Shown here: piece after piece, positions 38,502 to 49,100 of the stretch
How positions within the stretch are numbered: position 1 is the first letter of the stretch
Layout: every line of letters begins with the position of its first letter
Assembly (NCBI GenBank): GCA_903834925.1
Contig: CAILLA010000105.1
Location: forward strand, 1 to 55,866
Direction: 5' to 3'
DNA: 55,866 nt
DNA from: an uncultured Schlesneria sp.
GTDB taxonomy: Bacteria; Planctomycetota; Planctomycetia; Planctomycetales; Planctomycetaceae
Position numbers and translations under genes: made by a program
The notes under the pieces: model-generated
The model's database searches: none
What the model saw: the letters and a program-made list of their open reading frames with translations, nothing else
Told to the model about the DNA's origin: nothing

Positions 38502-40067
38502 TCAGCCTTTTCGCCAAAGTGTCTGATCCGTCCGGTCTTCCAAAGTGATTTTCAGCTCATTCAGCTTATTTCGAATGAGATCCGCCACGGCGAAATTCTT
38601 GTTCTTTCGAGCGTCAGCTCGGATTTGAATGACAAGTTGCATCAGCCCGTCGAGAGTTCCGTCGTCCGCCGAAACCGCCTTTTGCTTGCCTTCGCGGAAG
38701 ACTCCAAGAATCAACGCCAGTTCCTTAAGCAGCGTCATACCGGCAGTCAACGATGGAATCTGACCTTTATCTCCACTGGCGCTATCAAGCTTGTGATCTG
38801 TGATAAACGCGTTAAGTGTCTTTCGCAAATCAAACAGGACACCGACCGCACCGCCTGTGTTAAAGTCGTCGTCCATCGAATCCAGATACCGACGACGTTG
38901 CTCAGTCAATTCCTGGAAGTAGGCAGCCGGCTCACCACTCAGAACGGCACTGTCCGAACGTTTCGTCGCCGTTTTCAGCGAATAGAACGAATGCCCCGTG
39001 ATTCGCTCATACGTTTCGAACAAACGATAAAAGCCTTCCAATGCCTTGCCGGTTTCTGCAATCCGTTCATCACTGAAGTCGATCGGACTGCGGTAATGCG
39101 TGGCCAGCAGGAAGAAGCGAATCGTTTCGGGATCGTGCCTGGCGAAGAGTTCTTTGACTGATGCCGCACCTTTCGAGCCCGCAAGTTTATTGGCTTCCTG
39201 TGCTTCCTTCGCAGCAGAAAGATCGGCTGGTTTATCGCCTTGCTTGTCGTGACCACCACCGACTTTACCGGGTGCGCCACTGGCCTGCATCAATCCATTA
39301 TGCATCCAATATCGGGCAAAGGGTTTGCCGGTGCAGCTTTCTGATTGAGCCAATTCGTTTTCGTGATGCGGGAACATCAGATCCAGACCACCCCCATGAA
39401 TATCGATGGAATCGCCAAGGATTTTCTTGGCCATCGCCGAACATTCAATATGCCAGCCAGGTCGCCCCGGTCCCCAAGGGCTGTCCCACGCCGGTTCGCC
39501 CGGTTTTGATCCTTTCCAGAGTGCAAAATCGGCGGGATGGCGTTTACCACCGTGAGTCTCGGCCCGGGTCCCTGCGAGCATCTGTTCAAGACTGCGACCA
39601 CTCAGCTTGCCGTAGTCTTCATCGCGAGTGCAGTTGAAATAGACATCTCCGTCGAGCGGGTAAGCAAAGCCCTTCTCGATCAGCGTCGCAATAATTTCCT
39701 GCATTTCTTTGATATGCTGTGTCGCATACGGAAAATGATCGATCCCATCGACGGCCATCGTCTTGAGATTGTCAAAGTAATCTTGAGTCATCTCTTTGGC
39801 CAAAGCCTCAACTGTGACCCCTTTCTCGTTCGCACGATTGATCAGCTTGTCGTCAACATCTGTGATATTGACGACCCACGTCACTTTGTACCCACTATAG
39901 GTCAAATACCGTTTAATCGTGTCAAAAATCACGGGCCCAACCATATGACCGATATGGGCCGGTTTGTAGACGGTCGGACCACACAGATACATGCTCACCT
40001 TGCCCGGTTCGACGGTCTGAAAATCTTCCTTTTGTCGTGAAAGCGTGCTGTAAACTCGAAGTGGCAT
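38502..40067 (-). CDS. cysS: Cysteinyl-tRNA synthetase with a degenerate KMSKS loop
   Basis: A 521-residue class I synthetase that charges tRNA-Cys in the cytoplasm. Clear parts are MYLCGPTVYKPAHIGHMVGP (HIGH motif and the first zinc Cys, residues about 27-46), WVVNITDVDDKLI, GWHIECSAMAKKILG (zinc Cys), IHGGGLDLMFPHHENELAQS (zinc His) and a C-terminal anticodon-binding region (NFAVADLIRNKLNELKITLED). In the place of the usual KMSKSLGN, after HNGLM, there is a roughly 50-residue hydrophilic insertion and then NKLAGSKGAASVKELFARHD, so only the first Lys and last Ser are recognisable. ATG 40067 fits the family start. Essential enzyme, probably active. Confidence 0.95.
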   Translation of the reverse strand: MPLRVYSTLSRQKEDFQTVEPGKVSMYLCGPTVYKPAHIGHMVGPVIFDTIKRYLTYSGYKVTWVVNITDVDDKLINRANEKGVTVEALAKEMTQDYFDNLKTMAVDGIDHFPYATQHIKEMQEIIATLIEKGFAYPLDGDVYFNCTRDEDYGKLSGRSLEQMLAGTRAETHGGKRHPADFALWKGSKPGEPAWDSPWGPGRPGWHIECSAMAKKILGDSIDIHGGGLDLMFPHHENELAQSESCTGKPFARYWMHNGLMQASGAPGKVGGGHDKQGDKPADLSAAKEAQEANKLAGSKGAASVKELFARHDPETIRFFLLATHYRSPIDFSDERIAETGKALEGFYRLFETYERITGHSFYSLKTATKRSDSAVLSGEPAAYFQELTEQRRRYLDSMDDDFNTGGAVGVLFDLRKTLNAFITDHKLDSASGDKGQIPSLTAGMTLLKELALILGVFREGKQKAVSADDGTLDGLMQLVIQIRADARKNKNFAVADLIRNKLNELKITLEDRTDQTLWRKG

Positions 40068-40199
40068 GGCATCATATCCGTATGAAAGCGGCAAGGTTTG
40101 CAGTGTATTGACGATCGAAAATCAATTGACCCGCTAAACTCTAGGCTCTCGCGGAAAGCACGTAAAGAGGGACCCGCCGCGAGCGTTCAGATGGAACAA

Positions 40200-41465
40200 T
40201 CAAGATTCGCGAATACCGAGATCCACGAGCAGAGCCTCTGCGGTATGACGACCGCTTAACAAAGCTCCATGAATCGACGCCGTTTCGCAATAATCACCGC
40301 AGCGATAAAGCCCCTTCGCCAATTTGGGATTCGGCGAGCCACCATCCCGAAAATGAGCGGGCTGCGCTGGAAGAGCATGCCGGATGTGGTAGTTTCTTAA
40401 ATTCAACCAGCGATCAACGTCAGACCCGAACCAATCTCGTAACTGGCGACGAACTTCAAGCTCCAATTCCTTCGATTCATTTTCCTTTGTACCGATTACC
40501 GAAACGCTGATTAGAGCCTGTCCCTTCGGAGCGTACGAAGGCGAGATATTACTGGGAACAGACAAATTATTGATCGGCCCCGATTGATCGCCGTTCAGCA
40601 CCAGCAGCGATTCCGTGATCGGAGGTTGGGGTGCGGCGTAATAGAAACAGGTTGTCGATCGTGAGTCCGGCGAATGAATCTGTCCACTCGTCAGTCGGAA
40701 TGCTTCGGGGCCTTCAACTGCCAGCACGACTGCGGAAGCGTCGACAACCTCTCCTCCTTCAATTCGGACAAATCGACCATCAATCGATTCGACCCGTGTC
40801 GAAAGGCGGCACATGTTGCCGGGGATCTCTTTTGTCAGTTGTTTCGTCATCGCGCCCATTCCGTCTGCTGGAAGTGCGGCATCGCCAACGGCAAACATCC
40901 GAAAAATAAACCGGAAAAATCGGCTGGAAGTGGCCAAGTCTCGTTCGAAGAAAACTCCGGCGAACCAGGGGCGAAGAAATCGTTCGATCATATCCGTCGA
41001 AAACCCGCAGGTCTTCCGCAAATAGTCGAAAGTCGTCGAATCCGGTTCGGCCCATAAGTTTTCAATTGTCGATTGAGTCACATGCCAGCGAAGTCTAGCC
41101 AATCGCAATCGGTCCGCAATTCCTCCGATTTCATTAAACGCGGTCGAAAAGATTTCCGTGGGCCGTCGCCAGGGATCAGCCATTTTGACCGTTTTTCCAT
41201 TCGTTCGAATGAGCGCACCTGGTTCGAAATTTCGAAGTTGTAGTGCCGTGTAGTCGAGTTGGCGTTTCGCTTCGGGGTAAGCGGTTTGCAGTACTTGAAA
41301 ACCACGATCCAGACGAAAACCGTCAACGAGATCAGTCCGAACCCGCCCACCGACATCATCTTGTGCTTCGAGCAAAAGCACTTCGACACCCTGTCGCACA
41401 AGATGTCGTGTGCAGGACAGGCCTGCCAGCCCAGCGCCAATGATCACAACCGGCTTCACACTCAC
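40200..41465 (-). CDS. FAD-dependent oxidoreductase (amine oxidase / phytoene desaturase-like)
   Basis: A 421-residue flavoprotein. The N-terminal dinucleotide motif VVIIGAGLAGLSCTRHLVRQGVEVLLLEAQDDVGGRVRTD is unmistakable for the NAD(P)-binding Rossmann / amine-oxidase group, followed by GFRLDRGFQVLQTAYPEAKR, and the C-terminal motif KGLYRCGDYCETASIHGALLSGRHTAEALL is the FAD-closing motif. No signal peptide. The substrate is unknown; the family includes protoporphyrinogen and carotenoid enzymes. Start GTG 41465 has GGAG eight bases upstream. It lies 26 bases after the NAD-binding/DUF2867 gene on the same strand and is probably the last gene of that operon. Confidence 0.93.
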   Translation of the reverse strand: MSVKPVVIIGAGLAGLSCTRHLVRQGVEVLLLEAQDDVGGRVRTDLVDGFRLDRGFQVLQTAYPEAKRQLDYTALQLRNFEPGALIRTNGKTVKMADPWRRPTEIFSTAFNEIGGIADRLRLARLRWHVTQSTIENLWAEPDSTTFDYLRKTCGFSTDMIERFLRPWFAGVFFERDLATSSRFFRFIFRMFAVGDAALPADGMGAMTKQLTKEIPGNMCRLSTRVESIDGRFVRIEGGEVVDASAVVLAVEGPEAFRLTSGQIHSPDSRSTTCFYYAAPQPPITESLLVLNGDQSGPINNLSVPSNISPSYAPKGQALISVSVIGTKENESKELELEVRRQLRDWFGSDVDRWLNLRNYHIRHALPAQPAHFRDGGSPNPKLAKGLYRCGDYCETASIHGALLSGRHTAEALLVDLGIRES

Positions 41466-41491
41466 AAAATTGCTCCTGATGAAACATCGGA

Positions 41492-42979
41492 TTACTGTGG
41501 CTCGACGACCGGTTGAATCCGACGGACTGAATGATTCTTTTCGTCAGTGTTTTTCGCCGCTCGCGCAATGTTTCGCAACATCCCCGCAAACACAAAAAAA
41601 TGTAACGGGGAAATCCCGTACCAGTAGATCAGCCCCAAAAGACCAAGGGGATCGAAGATTGCGGTTTGACGAATTTGACTTCCTCCTTCACACGGAGTGA
41701 CTTCAAATTCGAGCCACGCTCGTCCGGGAAGCTTCATCTCAGCATGAAGCCGCATTCGTTGCGGTGCGTCATAGAGTTCCACTCGCCAGAAATCGAGTGC
41801 ATCTCCCACACGCAATTGCTCGGGATCTCGACGGCCCCGACGAACGCCAACTCCACCAACGAGAAGATCCAGGAACCCGCGTAACGACCAGAGCCAATTT
41901 CCATAGTACCAGCCTGTCGTGCCACCAATTCGACGGATCGGCGCAAATGCTCGCTCCGGAGAAACATCGACCGTAATCGTACGCGAATCGACTAATCGAG
42001 AGCCAAACCGTGTTCCTCCCCATCCCTCCGGCTGACCTGCCGCAGAAAGTGCGTCGGACCAGCGCGTTTCCGCGAATTCACGGTCCTCATTCACCAGGGC
42101 GCGAGCAATCGCATCGCGAACAGAACGAGGGTGAACTGGTAACGTCGTTTCCGCCAGATTATTGGAAATCAGCGTCGGATTCCGCAAACTTTCAACAAGT
42201 TTGCGACCCACGCGGGCATAAAGTGGTGTCACTAGCCCCAGCCAGAGACTGGATAAATAAGGCGTTAACAACGGCACGGGAATCATTACTCGCCGCAAGC
42301 CGCGCTGCCTGGCGTATTCCTGCATGATCTCGCCGTACGAGACTTGGTCGGGACCACCAATTTCATAGACCTGTGACGCCTCAACCGGAATCTCGATCGC
42401 TGCCAGCAAGTAGGCCAGCAGATCTTCAATCGCGATCGGCTGAGCCTTCACACTGACCCAGCGAGGACAGATCATCACCGGAAGTCGCTCGACCAATGCC
42501 CGAATCATTTCAAATGACAGACTGCCTGAACCAATCACGATCGAGGCACGGAATTCAATGACCTGCTTGTGTTGAGCACGCAGCACATCGCCCGTTTCCT
42601 GACGACTGCGTAAATGCTTGGACAATTCGTGGTCAGGATTTCCAAGTCCACCCAGATAAATGATCCGATGAACACCGGCCGCCGTGGCCGCTTCTGCAAA
42701 GTTTTTTGCAGCAAGTCGATCCTGCTCTTCAAAATCACGATCGTTGCCCATCGAATGGACGAAGTAAAACGCGGTATCGACTCCCGCAAAGGACGTGGAA
42801 AGGGAGTCTCGGTCAAGGATGTCTCCCGCCACGACTTCTGTCTGAGTCGAAACGCGCCCTGATAACGCATCAGGGCGGCGCGTTAGACACCGAACTCGAA
42901 CGCCTTTCTGCTCAAAAAGCGATAAAAGGCGACCACCAACGTATCCAGTGGCACCGGTCAGTAATATCAATCCAGCCAT
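41492..42979 (-). CDS. NAD(P)-binding (NmrA/SDR-like) protein with DUF2867 domain
   Basis: A 495-residue two-domain protein. Residues 1-290 or so form an atypical SDR domain with LILLTGATGYVGGRLLSLFE, AFYFVHSMGND and RIIYLGGLGNPDHELSKHLR. The rest is a DUF2867 domain (RRIGGTTGWYYGNWLWSLRG, RVGDALDFWRVEL, MKLPGRAWLEFEV), a SRPBCC-like fold. Such fusions are usually annotated as uncharacterised epimerases and are thought to act on lipids or quinone-like compounds. ATG 42979 is chosen over 42985 because GGAAG is better spaced. The order on the strand is aldehyde dehydrogenase, this gene, FAD oxidoreductase, with gaps of 55 and 26 bases. Confidence 0.92.
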   Translation of the reverse strand: MAGLILLTGATGYVGGRLLSLFEQKGVRVRCLTRRPDALSGRVSTQTEVVAGDILDRDSLSTSFAGVDTAFYFVHSMGNDRDFEEQDRLAAKNFAEAATAAGVHRIIYLGGLGNPDHELSKHLRSRQETGDVLRAQHKQVIEFRASIVIGSGSLSFEMIRALVERLPVMICPRWVSVKAQPIAIEDLLAYLLAAIEIPVEASQVYEIGGPDQVSYGEIMQEYARQRGLRRVMIPVPLLTPYLSSLWLGLVTPLYARVGRKLVESLRNPTLISNNLAETTLPVHPRSVRDAIARALVNEDREFAETRWSDALSAAGQPEGWGGTRFGSRLVDSRTITVDVSPERAFAPIRRIGGTTGWYYGNWLWSLRGFLDLLVGGVGVRRGRRDPEQLRVGDALDFWRVELYDAPQRMRLHAEMKLPGRAWLEFEVTPCEGGSQIRQTAIFDPLGLLGLIYWYGISPLHFFVFAGMLRNIARAAKNTDEKNHSVRRIQPVVEPQ

Positions 42980-43034
42980 GGTCATCTTCCGTTCGGACGA
43001 TTTGCTTCTCCTGCCGCTCGGAAGGATTGTAGGA

Positions 43035-44498
43035 CTACGTCAAGCTCATCGTTACGGTTTTCAGTTCAGTATAGTTGGAAAGCGCGATCTCGCCACATTC
43101 GCGACCCATACCGCTCATTTTAAATCCGCCAAATGGAGCAGCAGCATCAAAGACATCATAACAGTTGACCCAGACCGTTCCCGCTCGAACACTGGCTGCA
43201 AATTTATGAGCCTTGGCGACATCGCGGGTCCAGACTGCGGCAGCCAATCCGTAGTAGGTGCTGTTTGCCCGCTCGATGATCTCGTCAGCATTCTTAAATG
43301 GCAGAACACTGAGGACTGGACCGAAGATCTCATCGCGTGCAATCGACATGTTGTCAGTAACGTTTGTAAAGACCGTTGGCTCAATAAAGAATCCCTTGTC
43401 TCCGAATCGAGTACCACCCGTCAGACAGTGAGCACCTTCGGTCTTTCCTTTGTCGATGTAGCTCATGATCTTCTGGAACTGGTCAGAATCAACCTGTGGA
43501 CCCTGGGTCGTCTTCGGATCGAACGGGTCACCCAGTTTTCGCGTTTTGGCCCGTGCCACCAGCTTTTCGACAAATTTGTCATGAATCGATTGCTCGACGA
43601 ACAGTCGCGAACCCGCACAACAGCATTGTCCTTGATTGAAGAACAGACCAAACTCCGCCCCAGCAACGGCGGCGTCCAGATCCGCATCAGCGAAGACAAC
43701 ATTCGGGCTTTTCCCCCCCAGTTCAAACGTCAATCGCTTAAGAGTCCCAGCGGCATCGATCATGATCTTCTGAGCAGTCTCGTAATGACCGGTGAATGCA
43801 ATCTTATCGACACCAGGATGCTTGACGATTGCGGCACCCGTCTGACCGTAGCCCGTCACGACGTTGATCACGCCGTCGGGAATCCCCGCTTCCTGAGCCA
43901 ATTCTGCCATGCGTAGACACGTTAACGGAGTTTGTTCAGCAGGCTTCATCACGATGGTACAGCCTGCCGCCAATGCGGGACCCCATTTCCAGGCCGCCAT
44001 CAGGATCGGAAAATTCCAGGGAATGATCTGTCCGGCGACCCCAACAGGTTCACGTCGCGTATAACAGAAATAATTGCCCCGAATCGGGATCGTATCGCCC
44101 GTCAGCTTATCCGCCCAACCGGCATAATAACGCAAGCAATCGATGGCAAGTGGCAGATCCGCAGCCTTCGCATCGCTGATCGGCTTACCATTGTCCAGCG
44201 TTTCCAGCCCAGCCAATTCGTCAAGATTTTTCTCCATCAAATCAGCGAGTTTGTTCATCAAACGGCCCCGGTCGCGGGCGTCCATTTTATGCCACGGCCC
44301 GGACTCAAACGCCGTTCGTGCGGCTTTGACGGCAGCATCAACATCGGCTTCGTTCCCCTCGGGAACTTCAGCAATCACTTCTTCATTCACAGGGTTAACC
44401 GTCGAAAAGCGTTTCCCACCCAAAGATTCTTGCCACTTGCCCCCGATCAACATATTGGTTTGACAAACCTTGGGCGCGGCGACTTTTGTGGATGACAT
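43035..44498 (-). CDS. NAD(P)-dependent aldehyde dehydrogenase
   Basis: A 487-residue aldehyde dehydrogenase that oxidises an aldehyde to the acid in the cytoplasm. Markers are [20 protein letters not shown] (Asn of the oxyanion hole, about 150), the cofactor loop [12 protein letters not shown], the general base in [18 protein letters not shown] (around 257) and the nucleophile in [17 protein letters not shown] (around 291; three consecutive Cys, of which one is catalytic). [12 protein letters not shown] and the C-terminal [15 protein letters not shown] are typical. ATG 44498 has GGAGA upstream. The GHYETA in place of GSTEVG near the cofactor is unusual. Substrate unknown. First gene of a probable three-gene operon. 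Confidence 0.97.
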   Translation of the reverse strand: MSSTKVAAPKVCQTNMLIGGKWQESLGGKRFSTVNPVNEEVIAEVPEGNEADVDAAVKAARTAFESGPWHKMDARDRGRLMNKLADLMEKNLDELAGLETLDNGKPISDAKAADLPLAIDCLRYYAGWADKLTGDTIPIRGNYFCYTRREPVGVAGQIIPWNFPILMAAWKWGPALAAGCTIVMKPAEQTPLTCLRMAELAQEAGIPDGVINVVTGYGQTGAAIVKHPGVDKIAFTGHYETAQKIMIDAAGTLKRLTFELGGKSPNVVFADADLDAAVAGAEFGLFFNQGQCCCAGSRLFVEQSIHDKFVEKLVARAKTRKLGDPFDPKTTQGPQVDSDQFQKIMSYIDKGKTEGAHCLTGGTRFGDKGFFIEPTVFTNVTDNMSIARDEIFGPVLSVLPFKNADEIIERANSTYYGLAAAVWTRDVAKAHKFAASVRAGTVWVNCYDVFDAAAPFGGFKMSGMGRECGEIALSNYTELKTVTMSLT

Positions 44499-44570
44499 GA
44501 GAGTTCTCCAGAAATGAATTGAAGGGAACATGATCCTGATGGAAACAGGTTACCACGCAAAGGGGGCGAC

Positions 44571-44753
44571 GTGTAGGGTGGGACAAGCTCGCTTCGAGCG
44601 CTGTCCCACCATCTTCGTTGACGCAAACAAACGATTTCATCATCTTATCCTATGTATTCATCGTATCACGCACACCTATACCGGAATGGTGGGACTGCGC
44701 TCGAAGCGAGCTTGTCCCACCCTACACCTGCTTGTCCCACCCTACACCTACAC
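44571..44753. repeat. MITE-like element with 40-base near-perfect inverted ends
   Basis: The left arm 44571-44610 and right arm 44688-44727 are reverse complements at 39 of 40 positions, separated by 77 bases. Each arm is itself a hairpin: GGTGGGACA (44577-44585) pairs with TGTCCCACC (44602-44610), with GCTCG/CGAGC inside. A further partial direct copy (GCTTGTCCCACCCTACACC) lies at about 44730-44748. It fills the space between the aldehyde dehydrogenase start and the DUF1501 stop and encodes no protein. Confidence 0.9.
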
Positions 44754-46184
44754 CAGAATTTCTTTCACCACATTTCCGTAGACGTCGGTCAAACGGAAAT
44801 CGCGACCGGCGAATCGATAGGTGAGCAATTCATGATCAAGTCCGAGCAAATGCAGGATGGTCGCGTGCAGATCGTGAACATGGACCGGCTTTTCGATGGC
44901 ATCCCAGCCATATTCGTCGGTCGCGCCATGAGCAATACCACCCTTCACTCCCCCACCGGCTAACCACATTGTAAATCCAAACGGATGGTGGTCGCGGCCA
45001 TTGGCCGTTCCTTCGCGTGCTGGTGTTCGTCCGAACTCGCCGCCCCAGATGACCAGCGTGTCTTCCAGCAACCCGCGCTGCTTCAGGTCGTGAAGTAAAC
45101 CGGCAATGGGAAGATCAGTCGCCAGAGCATTCTTTTCGTGGCCCGCTTTCAGATCGCTATGCTGGTCCCAGGGCTGAAAGCCTCCCGTCGTATGGTAGAG
45201 CTGCACGAAGCGCACGCCCCGTTCAACCAGTCGTCGTGCCAAAAGACATTGCTTGCCGAACGTCTCGGTCGCTGGTTGATCGAGTCCATAAAGCTTTCCG
45301 GTTTCTTCCGTTTCTCCAGCCAGACTGAATGCTTCAGGTGCCGTGGATTGCATCCGGTATGCCAACTCGAAAGAATCGATCCGGGCATTCAACCGACTGT
45401 CATCGCCACGACCATTCCGATGCAATTCGTTGAGTCGATTCAACGCATTTAATTCACGTCGTTGCTGTTCCTTAGAGACCGTACCAGCCAGATTCTTCAG
45501 CGGCTGATCAGCGTTTGAAACAAATGTCCCCTGATACGCAGCAGGTAAAAAACTTGATCCATACTGACGAGCCCCTTCGATGATTGGCCCTGGTCCGACG
45601 GCCACGAATCCAGGAAGGTTGCGATTTTCGGTCCCAAGACCATAGGTGACCCATGCCCCTAAACTCGGCCGGGACGAGACCCGCTCGCCAGTGTGCATTA
45701 ACAGACAACCACCGGGATGATTCGGATCATCAGTGACCATCGAGCGGATCACGCAGAGATCATCAACTCGTTTGGCTGTGTGAGGAAAAAGTTCGCTGAC
45801 GTCGAGTCCCGACTGGCCATATTGCTGGAATTTCCAAAGAGATGCCAGCAGATTGCGCTGTTGACCGATATACAACTTCGGCGATGGCTTACCGTCATCT
45901 TTGGTCAGTTGCGGCTTGGGATCGAATGTGTCGACTTGTGATGGACCGCCGGGCATAAAGAGAAAAATCACCCGTTTTGCCCGGGCTGCAAAATGAGGTC
46001 GTTTGACCATCGTTGGAACGTCAGATTCTGCGGCTTTCAAATCCGCCCCCGAAACCGAGTCATCCGCCATTAACGCAGCCAGAGCCAGCGCACCAAACCC
46101 ACCTCCAGAACGCCGCAGCAATTCACGGCGATTCAGTCGCAAGTCGGATTGCCCATCCAACGAATTGAAAACAGGTGAAGCCAT
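44748..46184 (-). CDS. DUF1501 family exported protein (partner of PSD1 protein)
   Basis: A 478-residue DUF1501 protein, related in fold to alkaline phosphatases and sulfatases. LNRRELLRRSGGGFGALALA is a twin-arginine leader. The family core follows: RVIFLFMPGGPSQVDTFDPKP (about 70-90), GGCLLMHTGERVSSRPSLGAW, LARRLVERGVRFVQLYHTTG, LVIWGGEFGRTPAREG and DHHPFGFTMWLAGGGVKGG. It probably acts outside the cytoplasm. The PSD1 gene lies upstream on the same strand, 15 bases away, and the pair is a recurring planctomycete module. ATG 46184 directly precedes the Tat leader. Confidence 0.96.
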   Translation of the reverse strand: MASPVFNSLDGQSDLRLNRRELLRRSGGGFGALALAALMADDSVSGADLKAAESDVPTMVKRPHFAARAKRVIFLFMPGGPSQVDTFDPKPQLTKDDGKPSPKLYIGQQRNLLASLWKFQQYGQSGLDVSELFPHTAKRVDDLCVIRSMVTDDPNHPGGCLLMHTGERVSSRPSLGAWVTYGLGTENRNLPGFVAVGPGPIIEGARQYGSSFLPAAYQGTFVSNADQPLKNLAGTVSKEQQRRELNALNRLNELHRNGRGDDSRLNARIDSFELAYRMQSTAPEAFSLAGETEETGKLYGLDQPATETFGKQCLLARRLVERGVRFVQLYHTTGGFQPWDQHSDLKAGHEKNALATDLPIAGLLHDLKQRGLLEDTLVIWGGEFGRTPAREGTANGRDHHPFGFTMWLAGGGVKGGIAHGATDEYGWDAIEKPVHVHDLHATILHLLGLDHELLTYRFAGRDFRLTDVYGNVVKEILV

Positions 46185-46199
46185 GATGAAGCACTCTCG

Positions 46200-49100
46200 T
46201 TAATCAACAAACAGGAATTCGTTCGTGGAGAGAATTAAACGGCAATAACCAGCCCAAGAATCAGGCTGTGTAGTATCAGCGAGAAGTGACAAGCCAACGT
46301 CGATTTCTTCATCGGTCGGTAGACGACCGAGCGCAACCTCGTAGAGTCGACAAATCCGTTCGTGGTCAGTTCCAGAATCCGCTTCACATGCGACGCGTTC
46401 AGCAAGTGAACGGGCTAAGCTTGTGACGAGAGGATCGTTCAAGAAAAACAGCGCCTGAGGCGCAACAATTGATTCGTTGCGCCGTTCGACGATACCGCTG
46501 CAATCAGGCGCATCAAACAACGGCCCGAACTCGGCCGTTTTGGTCCCCGTCCGAACCGACATCATGTAGAGGCCTCTGCGAGGACTCGAAACATCCTGGA
46601 ATCCAGGACCACCTGGCGTCCAGTCCAGCCTTCCTGCGACCGCAAAAAGATTATCGCGAAACGCCTCGGCCTCGAGACGGCGCCGGTTCGACCTCCATAA
46701 CAATCGATTCTCTGGATCGGTCGCCATTCCAGCGGGGTTCGAAGCCGAGGTCTGCTGATAGACGCTGGATAACATGATCAACCGATGCATTGCTTTGACC
46801 GACCAGCCAGATTCCACGAAACGAGTTGCGAGATAATCGAGTAACTCAGGGTGACTGGGAAATTCGCCCATCGCACCAAGATTCGCTGAAGTTGAAACAA
46901 GCCCAACACCAAAATGATGTTGCCAGATCCGGTTCACCATGACTCTCGATGTGAGTGGATTTTCAGAACTGGTCAGCCACGCAGCCAGTTCCCGGCGACC
47001 ACTCCCTTCTTTAATTGAGGGGGGATTGGTACCAGCAATCGATTTCGGGAAACCGCGGGGAACGGCCTTTCCCAGGTTTGAGTGATTACCCCGGAGATAA
47101 ATCTTTGCATCTTGAAAGCCCTCATGTGGAGTCCCCGGTGGCCCACCCTCTTGGACCACGACAGCTCGCGGGATCTCACGCGGAGGTTTCTTCTGGAGCG
47201 TCTCTAACTCGTTACGCAGATCGGCCAATCGCTGGCCAAAATCACTTCGCAAAACCTTGTCACGTTCTGTAACGGGCAAATGAAACGGGCTGAGTGAGGA
47301 AGTCAATTCCTGGTAAAAATCGTCGATGTGATCGATTGAGTTCTCTGCCGTGTCTGTTGAAAACCAATGATTCATCAACTCGGTTTCAACTCGCTGCCGC
47401 GCCTCATCATTCAGTGGCGAATCGAAAACTTGCAGCTCAGCCAGGTCCCCGTGAAACCTTGAACTTGAACCTGAGCCAGCTGAACCGATCATTAGAGAGG
47501 TAATCGCAGGATCTGACGAAACAGCATCAATTCCCTGATTGCTTCCGACGGGTTGGCCGTCACGATACACCACAACGCCCTGGGGTCCCCATGTCATACT
47601 GACAATTTGAAACCCGGACATTGCAGGAACTGGCTTTGGAGCGGGAATGACGACATCCCCATTCGCTCCGTTGCGCCGAAGAATCGCGTGAATAGACCCC
47701 GCCCCATCGGTCATCATCCCCAAACCATGTTGGCCAACGGCCGCGTCTTCCCAGCCAATCAGCCGCTGTCCTGATGGCCCCGCGGGATCAGACCGAAACA
47801 CGATTAACAGACTGCCCATTAAAGGCACTGTTCCCGGTGTTTTCAACAACTCTTTTCCAGAAAAACGAAGCAGGGGTCGAGGTTGTCCCCCGATGTCCAC
47901 CGTTGTCATAAATGGCGGCATCGCTTCAGACAAAGGCGAGGCACTTTCGAGATTACTGCCGCGATTCGGCCAAGTTGTAACATGCTGATTATTATTAATA
48001 ACAATTCGCCGGTCGTCGGCCTGAAATTTCAAGATCGCAAGCGGTGTATGTGACTTGTGCCCATCGGCATGTTTCTGGCGATCGAGACGATCTGCGACGA
48101 TCCGTGACAGTTTTCCGACTAATTCCTTGATCTGCGTTTCTGCATCTGACTTTTCGGTCGCTTGACGAATTGAAATCATAGCAGGATGTGGCTGTTTCTC
48201 GTCAAAGTAAACGATCCACCGAAGCAGTGCGGTGGCGTCCAATCCTTGCAGCTTTGCAATCTCGGACACATCCGGTCGAACTTGCCCTGACATCGGATGC
48301 GTGACATCCCAAGCCGCGAGCAGATATCGCTCAGTTTCAGTTTCCACTTGTCGTTCAAGATATGATCGACATTCACGCTCAATGAAATGATTCACTTCGT
48401 TGGTCAACTCAATCACACGAAGCTTATCGCGAGCCTGGCTTGATTCAATGGCAGCAATTTCGGTCGCGGGTAGTAGCGGCACGCGGACCAGAGGGGTATT
48501 CCCCTTGATCGGCCCGGGAACCAGCCGCGAACTGAAGAAGATTCCGGCCAGTGAGTAATAATCTTCCGTTGAAATCGGATCAAATTTATGGTCATGGCAA
48601 CGAGCACACGCCAATGTCAGGCCGAGAATCGAACGTCCTACGACGTCGATTTGGTCGTTCACGTAGTCAGCGATCATCTGCTGTTTATCAACATCCCCCG
48701 GAACAAAGTCGGCAATCGCCAGCATTCCCGTTGCCACAAGTGCTTCCGCGTCGATCTGACTCGCATCCATTGGTTGCAGCAGGTCTCCTGCAATCTGTAG
48801 CTTAATGAATTGATCATACGGCAGGTCTCGGTTGAAGGCTGACACGACCCAGTCGCGATAGCGCCATGCCTCGCGAAAATCACTTTCTGCGGGCAATTGG
48901 ATCAGGTCCCGAGCATCGGCGTAACGAACAACATCCAGCCAATGTCGCCCCCAACGCTCTCCATATCTTGGTGATTCCAGTAAACGATCAATGACATCAG
49001 AGAAGGCCGTCGGCGAATCATCGGCGAGAAATGCATTGATCTCGGAAGGAGTTGGCGGAAGTCCCGTCAGATCGAACGTCGCCCGTCGCAGAAGTGTCCG

